Below, piece after piece: positions 41,665 to 50,312 of a stretch of 64,000 nt of DNA. Each line of letters begins with the position of its first letter. Position 1 is the stretch's first letter. The notes beneath the pieces are model-generated. The model made no database searches, was not told the origin of the DNA, and was given only the letters and a program-made list of their open reading frames with translations. The translations under genes were made by a program, and so were the position numbers. The stretch spans positions 372,001 to 436,000 of the forward strand of contig OY970224.1 in the NCBI GenBank assembly GCA_963714035.1. The letters are read 5' to 3'. The DNA is from DATFVB01 sp963714035 (lineage in GTDB: Bacteria; Acidobacteriota; Thermoanaerobaculia; UBA5066; DATFVB01).

Positions 41665-42399
41665 ATGGCCCTGATCGACATGACGGGAATCACGAAGACC
41701 TACCGGATGGGCGAGGAGGACGTCCAGGCGCTGCGGGGCGTTGCCCTCTCGATCGACAAGGGGGAGTACGTCGCGATCATGGGCCCTTCGGGTTCGGGCA
41801 AGTCGACGCTCATGAACCTCATCGGGTGTCTCGACACGCCGACGGACGGTTCGTACCGTCTGAACGGAAGCGAGGTCGCGCGGATGACCGACGACGAGCT
41901 GGCCGCGATCCGCAACCGCGAGATCGGGTTCGTCTTCCAGACGTTCAACCTCCTGCCCCGGACTTCCGCCATCGCGCAGGTCGAGCTCCCGCTCGTCTAC
42001 GGCGGCGTTCCGAAGCGGGAACGGCACCAGCGCGCGATCGAGGCGCTCCACGCGGTGGGCCTCGCCGACCGGATGTCGCATCAGCCGAGCGAGCTCTCCG
42101 GCGGCCAGCGCCAGAGGGTCGCCGTCGCCCGCGCGCTCATCAACCGCCCCAGCCTGATCCTGGCGGACGAGCCGACCGGGAATCTCGACTCCAAGACGGG
42201 GGCGGACATCATGGCGCTCTTCGACACTCTGAACCGAAGGGGAAACACGATCGTCCTCGTCACGCACGAGGAAGACGTCGCCGAGCACGCCCGCCGGATC
42301 GTCCGCATCCTCGACGGCATGGTCGTCGACGACCGCACGAACCCCGGGGGACGGGGGGTCGCGGCCGCGCCCGCGCTCGCCGGCGACCCTCCGGCCTGA
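41665..42399 (+). CDS. MacB/LolD-type ABC transporter ATP-binding protein
   Basis: 244 residues. LIDMTGITKTYRMGEEDVQALRGV, Walker A GPSGSGKSTLMNLIGCLD, Q-loop FQTFNLLPRTSA, signature LSGGQRQRVAVARAL, Walker B ILADEPTGNLDSKTG, H-loop VTHEEDVAEHA. This is the MacB/LolD/FtsE subtype that normally pairs with an FtsX-like permease. The permease gene should follow but a sedolisin gene follows instead. With TolC and the adaptor it forms a tripartite exporter lacking its membrane subunit here. Confidence 0.92.
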   Translation: MALIDMTGITKTYRMGEEDVQALRGVALSIDKGEYVAIMGPSGSGKSTLMNLIGCLDTPTDGSYRLNGSEVARMTDDELAAIRNREIGFVFQTFNLLPRTSAIAQVELPLVYGGVPKRERHQRAIEALHAVGLADRMSHQPSELSGGQRQRVAVARALINRPSLILADEPTGNLDSKTGADIMALFDTLNRRGNTIVLVTHEEDVAEHARRIVRILDGMVVDDRTNPGGRGVAAAPALAGDPPA

Positions 42400-42411
42400 C
42401 CTTTCGGTCCG

Positions 42412-42440
42412 TTGCTTTCGGCGGACGACGCCGTTAGGCT
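42412..42440 (+). promoter_or_regulatory. promoter of the sedolisin gene, leaderless type
   Basis: TTGCTT (42412-42417), 17-bp spacer, TAGGCT (42435-42440), and the ATG only 9 nt later at 42450. No Shine-Dalgarno sequence is present. It is the clearest two-box promoter among the leaderless set. Confidence 0.5.
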
Positions 42441-42449
42441 TTCCCGTTC

Positions 42450-44315
42450 ATGTGGATTCGTCGTCTTCCCCTCGTCCTGTTGATCCTCCTGCCGGCCTTT
42501 CCGGCGGCCGCCCTGCCCCGCGAGGATAAACCGCGCGTGCGGTTCGCGGGGAACGTTCCCGCCCGGATCGCCGAGGCGCGCGACGCCGGCGCGGCCGATC
42601 CCGGGCTGCCGCTCCGCCGGATGATCCTCGTGCTCGGGTGGCGGGCCGGGGCCGAGGCCGACCTCGACGCGCTGCTCGCGGCGCAGCACGACGCGGCCTC
42701 GCCGCTCTACCACCGCTGGCTCACGCCGGAGGAATTCGGCGAGCGGTTCGGGCCAACCGAGGCGGATCTGGCGCGGGTCGTCTCGTGGCTGCGCGAAAAC
42801 GGGTTCTCGATCGACGAGGTGGCGAAGGGCCGGGGATGGGTCGATTTCAGCGGAACCGCGGCGCAGGTCGAGAAAGCGTTCGCCGCGCCGATCCACGAGT
42901 TCGAGCTCGCCGGCGAGGTCCGGCACGCCAACGTCGCCGATCCTTCCGTTCCCGCCCGCCTGTGGCCGGCGGTCCTCGGCGTCGCCTCCCTGCACGACTT
43001 TCCGAAGCGGTCGTTCCGCGTGCCGGCCGGCCCGGCCCCCGAATATTCGAACGGGGGCACGCATTGCCTGGGCCCGGCGGACTTCGCCCGCATCTACGAC
43101 CTGGAGCCCCTCTATGCCCAGGGGATCGACGGGACGGGACGGAAAATCGCGATCGTCGGGCGTTCGCAGATCGACGTCGCCGACGTTCGCTCGTTCCGGA
43201 GCCGGTTCGCGCTGCCGCCGCACGACCCCGAGATCGTCGTCAACGGAGACGATCCGGGATTCTGGGACAAGAGCGAGGAGCAGGAGGCGGATCTCGACGT
43301 CGAATGGTCGGGGGCCGTCGCGCCGGGCGCCGCCGTGACGTTCGTGATCAGCCATTCCACCGACACGACCGACGGCGTCGACCTCTCCGCCCAGTACATC
43401 GTCGATCAGAACCTCGCCGACGTGATGAGCACGAGCTTCGGCGATTGCGAATCGGACATGGGAACGACGAACCTGACGTTCTACGCCCACCTCTGGGCCC
43501 AGGCGGCCGCGCAGGGAATCACGAGCTTCGTTTCTTCCGGAGATGCCGGCTTCGCCGGATGCAACGGGGGCGACGACCTCAAGCCGAGCGGGGCGGCCGT
43601 CAACGGCGTCGCTTCGTGCGATCACGTCGTCGCCGTCGGGGGCACGCAGTTCGACGAAGCCGGACAGGCCGCTCTCTACTGGACGGACAAGCCCGACGCG
43701 GCGACGGGTCTTTCGGTGATTTCCTACATCCCCGAGAAGGGCTGGAACGAAAGCCAGACGTCGGGCGGGCACGGCCTCTGGGCTTCGGGCGGGGGAGTGA
43801 GCGCGGTTTACGCGAAGCCTTCCTGGCAGGCCGGCCCCGGTGTTCCCGCCGACGCGAAACGCGATCTTCCGGACGTTTCGCTCGCGGCCGCGACACACGA
43901 CGGCTACTTCATCTTCCAGAGCGACAACGGCGGCGCCGCGACCATCGGCGGCACCTCCGCGTCGTCCCCCGCGATGGCCGGGATCATGGCCCTGATCGTC
44001 CAGAAGACCGGGGAGCGGCAGGGGAACGCGAACCGGGGCTTTTACCCGCTCGCCGCCGCGCAGTCCGCGGGGACCGGAGCGGCCGTGTTCCACGACATCA
44101 CTTCCGGCGACAGCGATCTCGTGGGACTCACCGGCGGCACGTGCGGCCCCGGATTCGATCTCGTGACCGGCCTCGGCTCGGTCGACGCGTTCGCGCTCGC
44201 TTCCGCATGGACGAGCCTTCCGCCGGAGTCGCTCCCGAAGCCCGGTCCGCGGCGCGTGTCGCCGATCACCGTCCCCGGTCCGAATCCGGTCGATCGGTCG
44301 GGCGGCGGCCCGTGA
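42450..44315 (+). CDS. secreted sedolisin (S53) serine-carboxyl peptidase
   Basis: 621 residues. Signal peptide (WIRRLPLVLLILLPAFPAAA), then a pro-kumamolisin propeptide (about 30-190; LDALLAAQHDAASPLYHRWLTPEEF). Catalytic residues are recognisable: Glu279 and Asp283 in the EEQEADLD segment, oxyanion Asp365 in SSGDAGF, and Ser503 in GGTSASSP. The calcium site is DITSGDSDLVGL near 555. It is an acid-active endopeptidase exported to the periplasm or medium, self-activated by cutting off the propeptide. Its last 50 nt overlap the 3' end of the convergent queA gene. Confidence 0.93.
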   Translation: MWIRRLPLVLLILLPAFPAAALPREDKPRVRFAGNVPARIAEARDAGAADPGLPLRRMILVLGWRAGAEADLDALLAAQHDAASPLYHRWLTPEEFGERFGPTEADLARVVSWLRENGFSIDEVAKGRGWVDFSGTAAQVEKAFAAPIHEFELAGEVRHANVADPSVPARLWPAVLGVASLHDFPKRSFRVPAGPAPEYSNGGTHCLGPADFARIYDLEPLYAQGIDGTGRKIAIVGRSQIDVADVRSFRSRFALPPHDPEIVVNGDDPGFWDKSEEQEADLDVEWSGAVAPGAAVTFVISHSTDTTDGVDLSAQYIVDQNLADVMSTSFGDCESDMGTTNLTFYAHLWAQAAAQGITSFVSSGDAGFAGCNGGDDLKPSGAAVNGVASCDHVVAVGGTQFDEAGQAALYWTDKPDAATGLSVISYIPEKGWNESQTSGGHGLWASGGGVSAVYAKPSWQAGPGVPADAKRDLPDVSLAAATHDGYFIFQSDNGGAATIGGTSASSPAMAGIMALIVQKTGERQGNANRGFYPLAAAQSAGTGAAVFHDITSGDSDLVGLTGGTCGPGFDLVTGLGSVDAFALASAWTSLPPESLPKPGPRRVSPITVPGPNPVDRSGGGP

Positions 44316-45312
44316 CGAACATCGCGTCTCCGTAGGAATAGAACCGGTACCCGCGCCGGAGCGCCTCGTCGTACGCGCCGAGGACGCGTTCCCGTCCCGC
44401 GAACGCCGAGACGAGCATCAGCAGCGTCGAGCGGGGCAGATGGAAATTCGTCAGGAGCGCGTCGACGACGCGGAAGTCGAAGCCCGGTCGGATGAAGAGA
44501 TCCGTGGCGAATTCACGCTCGCCATGACGCGCCCACGACTCGAGCGCGCGAGTCACGGTCGTTCCCACGGCGACGATTCTCCCGCCGCGCGAGCGGGCGC
44601 GCGCGATCGCGTCGATCGTGGCGGGCGGGATGCGCACGCGCTCGGCATCCATGACGTGTTCGTCCGCCTCGGAAACGGATACGGGCCGGAAGGTCCCGGC
44701 CCCGACGAGGAGAGTGAGGTCCACGATCTCGATCCCGCGCGCGGCGATTTCGTCGAGGAGTCCGGTCGTGAAATGGAGCCCCGCCGTCGGCGCCGCGACG
44801 GCGCCCTCTGCCCGCGCGAAGACCGTCTGGTACCAGTCGCGGTCGCGGGAGTCGTCCGCCCGCCGGATGTACGGGGGAAGGGGGACGTGGCCGATCGCGG
44901 CGAGGCGGTCGCGCGTGAGCGGCGGATCGAAGCGCACCCGGCGTTTTCCGCCGGGAAGCACCTCCACGACCGTCGCCCGATGCCCGCCGGGAAGGGCGAT
45001 CTCGTTCCCGGCGCGGGCGCGGCGTCCGGGCCGGGCGAGCACCGTTCGAACGCCTTCCTCCTCCTCGCCGAGGAGGAAGATTTCGACGGGACGCCCGTCC
45101 CGCTCGCCGAGGAGGCGGGCGGGAACGACCCGCGCGTCGTTCCGGACGAGGAGGTCGCCGGGCCGCAGCCGCGCGGGGAAATCCGGGAAGGCGCGGTCTT
45201 CGATCGTCCCGGCGGCCGGATCGAGGACGAGCAGCTTTGACGTGCCGCGAGGCCGCGGCTCCTGCGCGATGCGGTCGACCGGGAGGACGTAGTCGAACAG
45301 GTCGACAAGCAC
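44266..45312 (-). CDS. queA: S-adenosylmethionine:tRNA ribosyltransferase-isomerase
   Basis: 348 residues, standard for QueA. DLFDYVLPVDRIAQEPRPRG begins the conserved part; RNDARVVPARLLG, APTAGLHFT and NFHLPRSTLLMLVSAFAG are family signatures. It transfers the ribosyl part of SAM to 7-aminomethyl-deazaguanine in tRNA, giving epoxyqueuosine, which QueG (22551-23627) then reduces. The GTG start sits 6 nt after a TATGAT hexamer. The C-terminus runs about 14 residues past the usual YGDAMF end, over the sedolisin gene. Confidence 0.95.
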   Translation of the reverse strand: MLVDLFDYVLPVDRIAQEPRPRGTSKLLVLDPAAGTIEDRAFPDFPARLRPGDLLVRNDARVVPARLLGERDGRPVEIFLLGEEEEGVRTVLARPGRRARAGNEIALPGGHRATVVEVLPGGKRRVRFDPPLTRDRLAAIGHVPLPPYIRRADDSRDRDWYQTVFARAEGAVAAPTAGLHFTTGLLDEIAARGIEIVDLTLLVGAGTFRPVSVSEADEHVMDAERVRIPPATIDAIARARSRGGRIVAVGTTVTRALESWARHGEREFATDLFIRPGFDFRVVDALLTNFHLPRSTLLMLVSAFAGRERVLGAYDEALRRGYRFYSYGDAMFVTGRRPTDRPDSDRGR

Positions 45313-45331
45313 GCGAGGATCATAGTAAAGT
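45302..45331 (+). promoter_or_regulatory. candidate pyr operon promoter
   Basis: TCGACA (45302-45307), 18-bp spacer, TAAAGT (45326-45331). Transcription would begin near 45338, upstream of the attenuator hairpin. The -35 lies within the start region of divergent queA. Confidence 0.35.
45319..45324 (-). promoter_or_regulatory. -10 hexamer (TATGAT) for queA, leaderless type
   Basis: On the minus strand TATGAT ends 6 nt before the queA GTG at 45312. It overlaps the region where the divergent pyrR promoter is expected. Confidence 0.45.
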
Positions 45332-45369
45332 CCTCGTTCGATGCCGCCGCTCCCGGGTCGCGAAGAGAT

Positions 45370-45392
45370 TCCCCCGCCGGGGGATTTTTTTT
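45370..45392 (+). terminator. Rho-independent terminator in the pyrR leader (putative attenuator)
   Basis: Stem TCCCCC (45370-45375), loop GCC, stem GGGGGA (45379-45384), then eight T residues (45385-45392). It lies 25 nt before the pyrR start and after the expected promoter, on the pyrR sense strand. In Bacillus and others PyrR plus UMP stabilises an anti-antiterminator so that such a hairpin stops transcription. A competing antiterminator could form from the CCGCCGCTCCCGGG region at about 45343-45356, but this is not verified. Confidence 0.75.
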
Positions 45393-45417
45393 GCGCCGGT
45401 AAAGGAGGCCGGGACTG

Positions 45418-45975
45418 ATGGTCGAATTGCCGGCTCTCCTGCGGAAGGCCCGGATCATGGACGCCGAGCGGATGGAGCGGGCGATCGTCCGGATGGCGCA
45501 CGAAATCGCCGAAAGCGAGCGCGACCTCTCCGAGCTCGCCGTGATCGGGATCCGGACGCGCGGCGTGCCGCTCGCGGAGCGTCTGGCGAGCACGCTCGAG
45601 AAGAACGAGGGGATCCGGCCGGCGACGGGATCTCTCGACATCACCCTCTACCGCGACGACCTTTCGACCGTCGGCGCCCAGCCGCTCCTCCGGAAGACGG
45701 AGCTCACCTTCGACATCAAGCCGCGGGTCGTCATCCTCTGCGACGACGTGCTCTACACCGGGCGCACGATCCGCGCGGCGCTCGACGGCCTCTCCGACTA
45801 CGGCCGCGCGAAGGCGATCCGGCTCGCCGTGCTGATCGATCGCGGCCACCGGGAGCTTCCGATCGAGGCGAACTACGTCGGCAAGCGGGTTCCCACGTCC
45901 TCGCGGGAGCACATCCAGGTGCTCTTCCAGGAGACGGATGGAGCCGATGAGACCTGGATCATGGAGCGCGGATGA
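45418..45975 (+). CDS. pyrR: bifunctional pyr operon regulator / uracil phosphoribosyltransferase PyrR
   Basis: 185 residues. The PRPP-binding loop VVILCDDVLYTGRT is at 104-117. LDITLYRDDLSTVG and GHRELPIEANYVGKRVPTS are PyrR-specific. The protein binds pyr mRNA leaders in response to UMP and has weak UPRT activity. AAGGAGG at 45402-45408 precedes the ATG by 9 nt. It heads the operon pyrR-pyrB-pyrC and has an attenuator-like terminator in its own leader. Confidence 0.96.
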   Translation: MVELPALLRKARIMDAERMERAIVRMAHEIAESERDLSELAVIGIRTRGVPLAERLASTLEKNEGIRPATGSLDITLYRDDLSTVGAQPLLRKTELTFDIKPRVVILCDDVLYTGRTIRAALDGLSDYGRAKAIRLAVLIDRGHRELPIEANYVGKRVPTSSREHIQVLFQETDGADETWIMERG

Positions 45976-46934
45976 CGAAGGCCGCCTTCGGCCTCCGGAC
46001 GAAGGACCTTCTCGGGATCGAGCCGCTCGAGCCGGCGGAGATCGAGCTCATCCTCGACACGGCGGAATCGATGGCGGAGATCGGGAAGCGAGAGATCAAG
46101 AAGGTTCCCGCCCTCCGCGGGCGAATGGTCGTCAACCTGTTCTTCGAGGCGTCGACGCGCACCCGGTTCTCCTTCGAGACCGCGGAGAAATGGCTTTCGG
46201 CCGACACGTTGAATTTCGCGGCGAAGGGGACGTCGGTCGAGAAGGGCGAGAGCCTCCTCGACACGGCGAAGAACCTCGAGGCCATGTCTCCCGACTTCCT
46301 CGTGATTCGCCACTCCTCTCCCGGCGTCCCGCACTTTCTCGCGTCGCAGCTGAAGACCCGGGTCATCAACGCCGGAGACGGCGCGCACGAGCATCCGACG
46401 CAGGCGCTCCTCGACGCGATGACGATCCGCCAGCGGAAGAAGAGCTTCGAGAACCTCAAGGTCGCGATCGTCGGCGACATCGCGCACTCGCGCGTCGTGA
46501 GGTCCAACGTCTGGTGCCTCACGAAGCTGAAGGCGAAGGTCACTCTCTGCGCTCCGCCGACGCTGATGCCGGTGGGCATCGAATCGATGGGCGTTTCCGC
46601 GACCTCGGACTTCGAGGAAGCCCTGGCGGACGCCGACGTCGTGATGATGCTCCGCGTCCAGATCGAGCGAGGAGGGAAGATGGCCTTCCCCTCGTCGCGC
46701 GAGTATTTCGCGCGGTACGGGCTGACCCGCGACCGGCTCGCGCTCGCCCGGCCGGACGCGATCGTGATGCATCCCGGACCGATGAACCGCGGAGTCGAGA
46801 TCTCCTCCGAGATCGCCGACGACGCGGACCGCTCGGTCATCCTCTCGCAGGTCGCCAACGGCGTCGCCGTGCGGATGGCGGTCCTTTATCTCCTCGCGGG
46901 CGGCGCTCCGCGCGCCTGGCAGGAGGGGGCGTGA
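45972..46934 (+). CDS. pyrB: aspartate carbamoyltransferase catalytic chain
   Basis: 320 residues. Carbamoyl-phosphate motif STRTR at 61-65 in FFEASTRTRFSF; HEHPTQALLDAMTI-type aspartate-domain motif; ends MHPGPMNRGVEISSEI...NGVAVRMAVLYLL. It makes carbamoyl-aspartate, the first committed step of pyrimidine synthesis. No pyrI regulatory chain is nearby. The ATG overlaps the pyrR stop (ATGA). Confidence 0.96.
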   Translation: MTKAAFGLRTKDLLGIEPLEPAEIELILDTAESMAEIGKREIKKVPALRGRMVVNLFFEASTRTRFSFETAEKWLSADTLNFAAKGTSVEKGESLLDTAKNLEAMSPDFLVIRHSSPGVPHFLASQLKTRVINAGDGAHEHPTQALLDAMTIRQRKKSFENLKVAIVGDIAHSRVVRSNVWCLTKLKAKVTLCAPPTLMPVGIESMGVSATSDFEEALADADVVMMLRVQIERGGKMAFPSSREYFARYGLTRDRLALARPDAIVMHPGPMNRGVEISSEIADDADRSVILSQVANGVAVRMAVLYLLAGGAPRAWQEGA

Positions 46935-48217
46935 GCCGGCTCCTCCTGAAGGGAGGCCGGATCGTCGATCCCGCCGCGCGGCGCGACGGCGTCGCCGACC
47001 TCCTCCTCGAGGACGGGCGCGTGTTCCGAATCGGCGAACGGCTCGACGGGGCGGGCGCCGAGATCGTCGACGCGTCGGGCAGGCTCGTTTTTCCCGGATT
47101 CATCGATCTTCACGTGCACCTCCGGGAGCCCGGCTTCGAGTACAAGGAGTCGATCCTCTCGGGAGGGCAGGCGGCGGCCGCGGGAGGGTTCACCGCCGTT
47201 TGCGCGATGGCGAACACGGATCCGGTGAACGACCATCGCACGGTGACGCGCTGGATCGCGGACCGGGCGCGGGAAGCCGGGTTCGCGCGCGTGTACCCGA
47301 TCGGGGCGATCACGAAGGGGATGCGCGGCGAAGAGCTCTCCGAATTCGGCGAGATGAAGGAGGCGGGCGCGGTCGCGGTCTCCGACGACGGCCGATGGGT
47401 CGCGAGCGGCTCCGTCATGCGGCGGGCGCTCGAATACGCGACGCTCTTCGACCTGCCCGTCGCGACCCATGCCGAGGACGAGAGCCTCTCCGGGCGCGGC
47501 GCGATGAACGAGGGCGGCGTCTCCACCCGCCTCGGCCTGTCGGCGCAGCCGGGCGAGGCCGAGTCGATCGCCATCGCGCGCGATCTCGCGCTCTGCGAGC
47601 TCGCGGGGGGGCGGCTGCACGTGTGCCACGTCTCGACCGCGCGCTCCGTCGCGCTGGTTCGCGAGGCGAAAGCGCGAGGCGTTCGCGTCACGTGCGAGGT
47701 CACTCCGCATCACCTCTTCCTGACGGACGAAGAGGTCGCGCGCTCGGGATTCTCCACCGCGACGAAAGTCAATCCGCCGCTCCGGGGCGGGCGCGACGTC
47801 GAGGCTCTGTGCGAGGGGCTCCTCGACGGAACGATCGACGCGGTCGCGACCGATCACGCCCCTCACCACGCCGACGAAAAGGCGGTCGACTACGAATCGG
47901 CGCCGTTCGGGATGGTCGGTCTCGAGACGGCGGCTTCCCTCTTCCACGACCGTCTCGTCCGCACCGGGCGCGTCTCGCTCGCGCGGATGGTCGAGCTGTT
48001 CTCGGTCGGTCCGGCGCGGGCGTTCTCCCTTCCCGGCGGGTCGCTCTCCGAGAGCGGGGTCGGCGACGTCACGATCTTCGATCCGGCCGCGGAGGTCGAG
48101 GTGGACCCGCGCGCGTTCCGCTCCCGGGCGCGGAACACGCCGTTTGCGGGAGCGAAGCTGACCGGCGCGGTCACGGCGACCTTCGTCGGCGGAAGAGAGG
48201 TTTACCGGAGGCCGTGA
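46931..48217 (+). CDS. pyrC: dihydroorotase
   Basis: 428 residues. The metal-binding HVH motif is at 61-63 in PGFIDLHVHLREPG; further ligands are in THAEDESL, CHVSTARSV and DHAPHHADEK. It is the type I amidohydrolase usually encoded in pyrBC operons and can bind PyrB. It closes carbamoyl-aspartate to dihydroorotate. GTG start overlapping pyrB by 4 nt; the longer upstream reading is the pyrB shadow. Confidence 0.96.
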   Translation: MSRLLLKGGRIVDPAARRDGVADLLLEDGRVFRIGERLDGAGAEIVDASGRLVFPGFIDLHVHLREPGFEYKESILSGGQAAAAGGFTAVCAMANTDPVNDHRTVTRWIADRAREAGFARVYPIGAITKGMRGEELSEFGEMKEAGAVAVSDDGRWVASGSVMRRALEYATLFDLPVATHAEDESLSGRGAMNEGGVSTRLGLSAQPGEAESIAIARDLALCELAGGRLHVCHVSTARSVALVREAKARGVRVTCEVTPHHLFLTDEEVARSGFSTATKVNPPLRGGRDVEALCEGLLDGTIDAVATDHAPHHADEKAVDYESAPFGMVGLETAASLFHDRLVRTGRVSLARMVELFSVGPARAFSLPGGSLSESGVGDVTIFDPAAEVEVDPRAFRSRARNTPFAGAKLTGAVTATFVGGREVYRRP

Positions 48218-48600
48218 AGCCGCGGCCGAAACGGATCGTGATCGTCGACGATTCCGACGCGGCCTGCGCCATGTTCCGGGACATCCTGACGGAACGCTAC
48301 GGGACGGGAGTGTCGGTGGAGACGTACGTCACTCCGCTGAACGCGCTCGCGAAGATCGACGGGACGATCGACCTGCTCGTCGTCGATCTCGAGATGCCCC
48401 ACGTGGACGGGAAGAAATTCCTCGAGTACGCGATCGAACGCGGAGTGGCCCGATCGAAAGTCATCGTCACCTCCGGGCGGGACGCCGACGATCTGCACAC
48501 GATCTTCCCCGCCGGGGCCTGCCTCGCGGTGATGAACAAGACGGAGCCGAAGCAGCGCGAGGCGTTCACGATGATCCTCGATTCGATCATGAAGCGGTGA
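48214..48600 (+). CDS. single-domain response regulator (receiver only)
   Basis: 128 residues. Acidic pocket Asp12-Asp13 in VIVDDSD, phosphoacceptor Asp58 in LLVVDLEMPHVDG, switch Ser in VTSGRD, and conserved Lys in MNKTEP. There is no output domain. Its GTG start overlaps pyrC by 4 nt, so it is translated with the pyrimidine genes. Its histidine kinase is not in the window. Confidence 0.9.
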   Translation: MKPRPKRIVIVDDSDAACAMFRDILTERYGTGVSVETYVTPLNALAKIDGTIDLLVVDLEMPHVDGKKFLEYAIERGVARSKVIVTSGRDADDLHTIFPAGACLAVMNKTEPKQREAFTMILDSIMKR

Positions 48601-50252
48601 TCCGGGCCGGATGGATCGCCGCTGCGGGCGCCGCCGCGATCCTCGCCGGAACGGGGCGCGGAACGCCGGCGTCGTCAGGCGCGGGCGGCGCGAGCCCGGC
48701 GCGCCGCGCCGGATGGGCGCGGCGGATGGAGGAGCTCGCTCCGGCGAGCCCGGGAGCCCGTATTCCGGTCGACCTTCGCGTGACGGCGGGCATCGAGTCG
48801 CAGGCGGCGGAGGACGGCGACACCGCCTTCGCGACGTACGTCCTCCTTCACCACCGCGTCGAGGTCCACGTCGCGGCTGACGCGCCCGATCGCGTCGACC
48901 TCGTGTCTCCGGCTCTCGCGTCCGCGCTCTTCCTCGCGGCCCATCCCGATGCCGGACGCCGGCCGGTCCTCCTCGCCGGCTATGGCGCGTTCCGGGCCGG
49001 GTCGTGGTGGGGCCGCGACACGGCCGGATGGGCGGCGATGCTCCGTGCCGCCGGCGCCCTCCCGGACGCCGTGGAGCTCTGTCGGGAGGGCGGCGTCGCC
49101 GACGCGCCGTCCCTGCTCGCCGTCGGGGCCGCGGGCGCCGCGATCGACGCCTGGGTGCGCGACGCCGGAGAGGCCACGGTCGAGGAGGCGCTCGCGGGCG
49201 GCGAGGCGCCCGTCGGACGGATCCGGGCGGCGCTCGTCGAGGCGGCCGCGCGGCCGTTCTCTCCTCCGCGCCGGCGCGCGCTGCCGCGGCAGCGGTTGCG
49301 CGGCGTCAGCTTCGCGATGGAGAACTCCGTCTCCGGCTCGTACCTCTCGCGGAGCTCGGGGGAGGCGCTCGATCGGCTGAAGCGGGACGGAGCCAACGCC
49401 GTTTCGGTCATCCCGTACGGGTTTCAGCGCGCGGCGGCGCGCCCGGAGCTGAGGTTCCCCGGCCGGAACCCGCGCGGCGAGACCGAGGAAGGGATCTTTC
49501 GAGCGATCGAGGATGCCCGCGCCCGGGGAATGGCCACTCTCCTCAAGCCGCAGATCTGGCTCTGGCGTGGATTCTCCGGAGACATCGCCATGCGCTCGGA
49601 CGCCGACTGGACGGAATGGTTCCGTCAGTACCGCGCTTACCTGCTGCGCTACGCGGTCGTCGCCGAGGCGGTCGGCGCGGATCTCTTCGACGTCGGGGTC
49701 GAGCTCTGCGCCACGGAGCGCCGGGAGCGGGAATGGCGGGAGACGATCCGCGCGGTTCGGACGGCGACCGGCGCCCCGCTCGTCTACTCGTGCAACTGGG
49801 GAAAAGGCGCCGCCGCGGTTCCGTTCTGGGACGCTCTCGACGCGATCGGCGTGGACTTCTACGATCCGCTCTCCGCTTCCGCGAGCCCGACGGATGCCGA
49901 CCTGGTCTCGGGCGCCCGAACGGCGGCGCGGCCTCTCGCGGCCGAGTCGGCGCTCGTCCGGAGGCCGGTCTACCTGACGGAGGTCGGGTTCCCGTCGGTG
50001 GCAGGGGCGTGGCTCTCGCCGAACGACGAGGAATCGCCGCGCCCGTTCTCGGCGAAGGATCCGGCGCGCTGCGCGCGAGCCGTCTTCGCCGCGCTTGCCG
50101 GAGAGGAGTGGTCTCGCGGGATGTTTTGGTGGAAGGCGTTCTCCGACGGGCACGACGCGGTCGTGGGCCGGAAGGACTTCAACATTCTCGGCAATCCCCT
50201 CGAAGCGGCGATCCGGGAGGGCTTCCGGCAGATGGCGGAGGCGAAGGAATGA
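48597..50252 (+). CDS. exported TIM-barrel glycosidase-like protein (GH113-like)
   Basis: 551 residues. An N-terminal signal or anchor (IRAGWIAAAGAAAILAGTG) is followed by an alpha/beta region without a recognised fold (about 40-235). From about 240 a TIM barrel begins: LRGVSFAMENSVSGSYLS, ATLLKPQIWLWRGFSGD, YAVVAEAVGADLFDVGVEL with a candidate acid/base Glu, and RRPVYLTEVGFPS with a candidate nucleophile Glu near 460. The layout resembles GH113 beta-mannanases and their uncharacterised relatives; substrate unproven. GTG start overlaps the response regulator by 4 nt, making it the fifth gene of the pyr operon. Confidence 0.75.
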   Translation: MIRAGWIAAAGAAAILAGTGRGTPASSGAGGASPARRAGWARRMEELAPASPGARIPVDLRVTAGIESQAAEDGDTAFATYVLLHHRVEVHVAADAPDRVDLVSPALASALFLAAHPDAGRRPVLLAGYGAFRAGSWWGRDTAGWAAMLRAAGALPDAVELCREGGVADAPSLLAVGAAGAAIDAWVRDAGEATVEEALAGGEAPVGRIRAALVEAAARPFSPPRRRALPRQRLRGVSFAMENSVSGSYLSRSSGEALDRLKRDGANAVSVIPYGFQRAAARPELRFPGRNPRGETEEGIFRAIEDARARGMATLLKPQIWLWRGFSGDIAMRSDADWTEWFRQYRAYLLRYAVVAEAVGADLFDVGVELCATERREREWRETIRAVRTATGAPLVYSCNWGKGAAAVPFWDALDAIGVDFYDPLSASASPTDADLVSGARTAARPLAAESALVRRPVYLTEVGFPSVAGAWLSPNDEESPRPFSAKDPARCARAVFAALAGEEWSRGMFWWKAFSDGHDAVVGRKDFNILGNPLEAAIREGFRQMAEAKE

Positions 50253-50312
50253 GCGGGCCATCCGCCCCGGGGCAGCCGGCGCAACGACTTCCGGATCCGC
50301 GCGGTTCCGACT

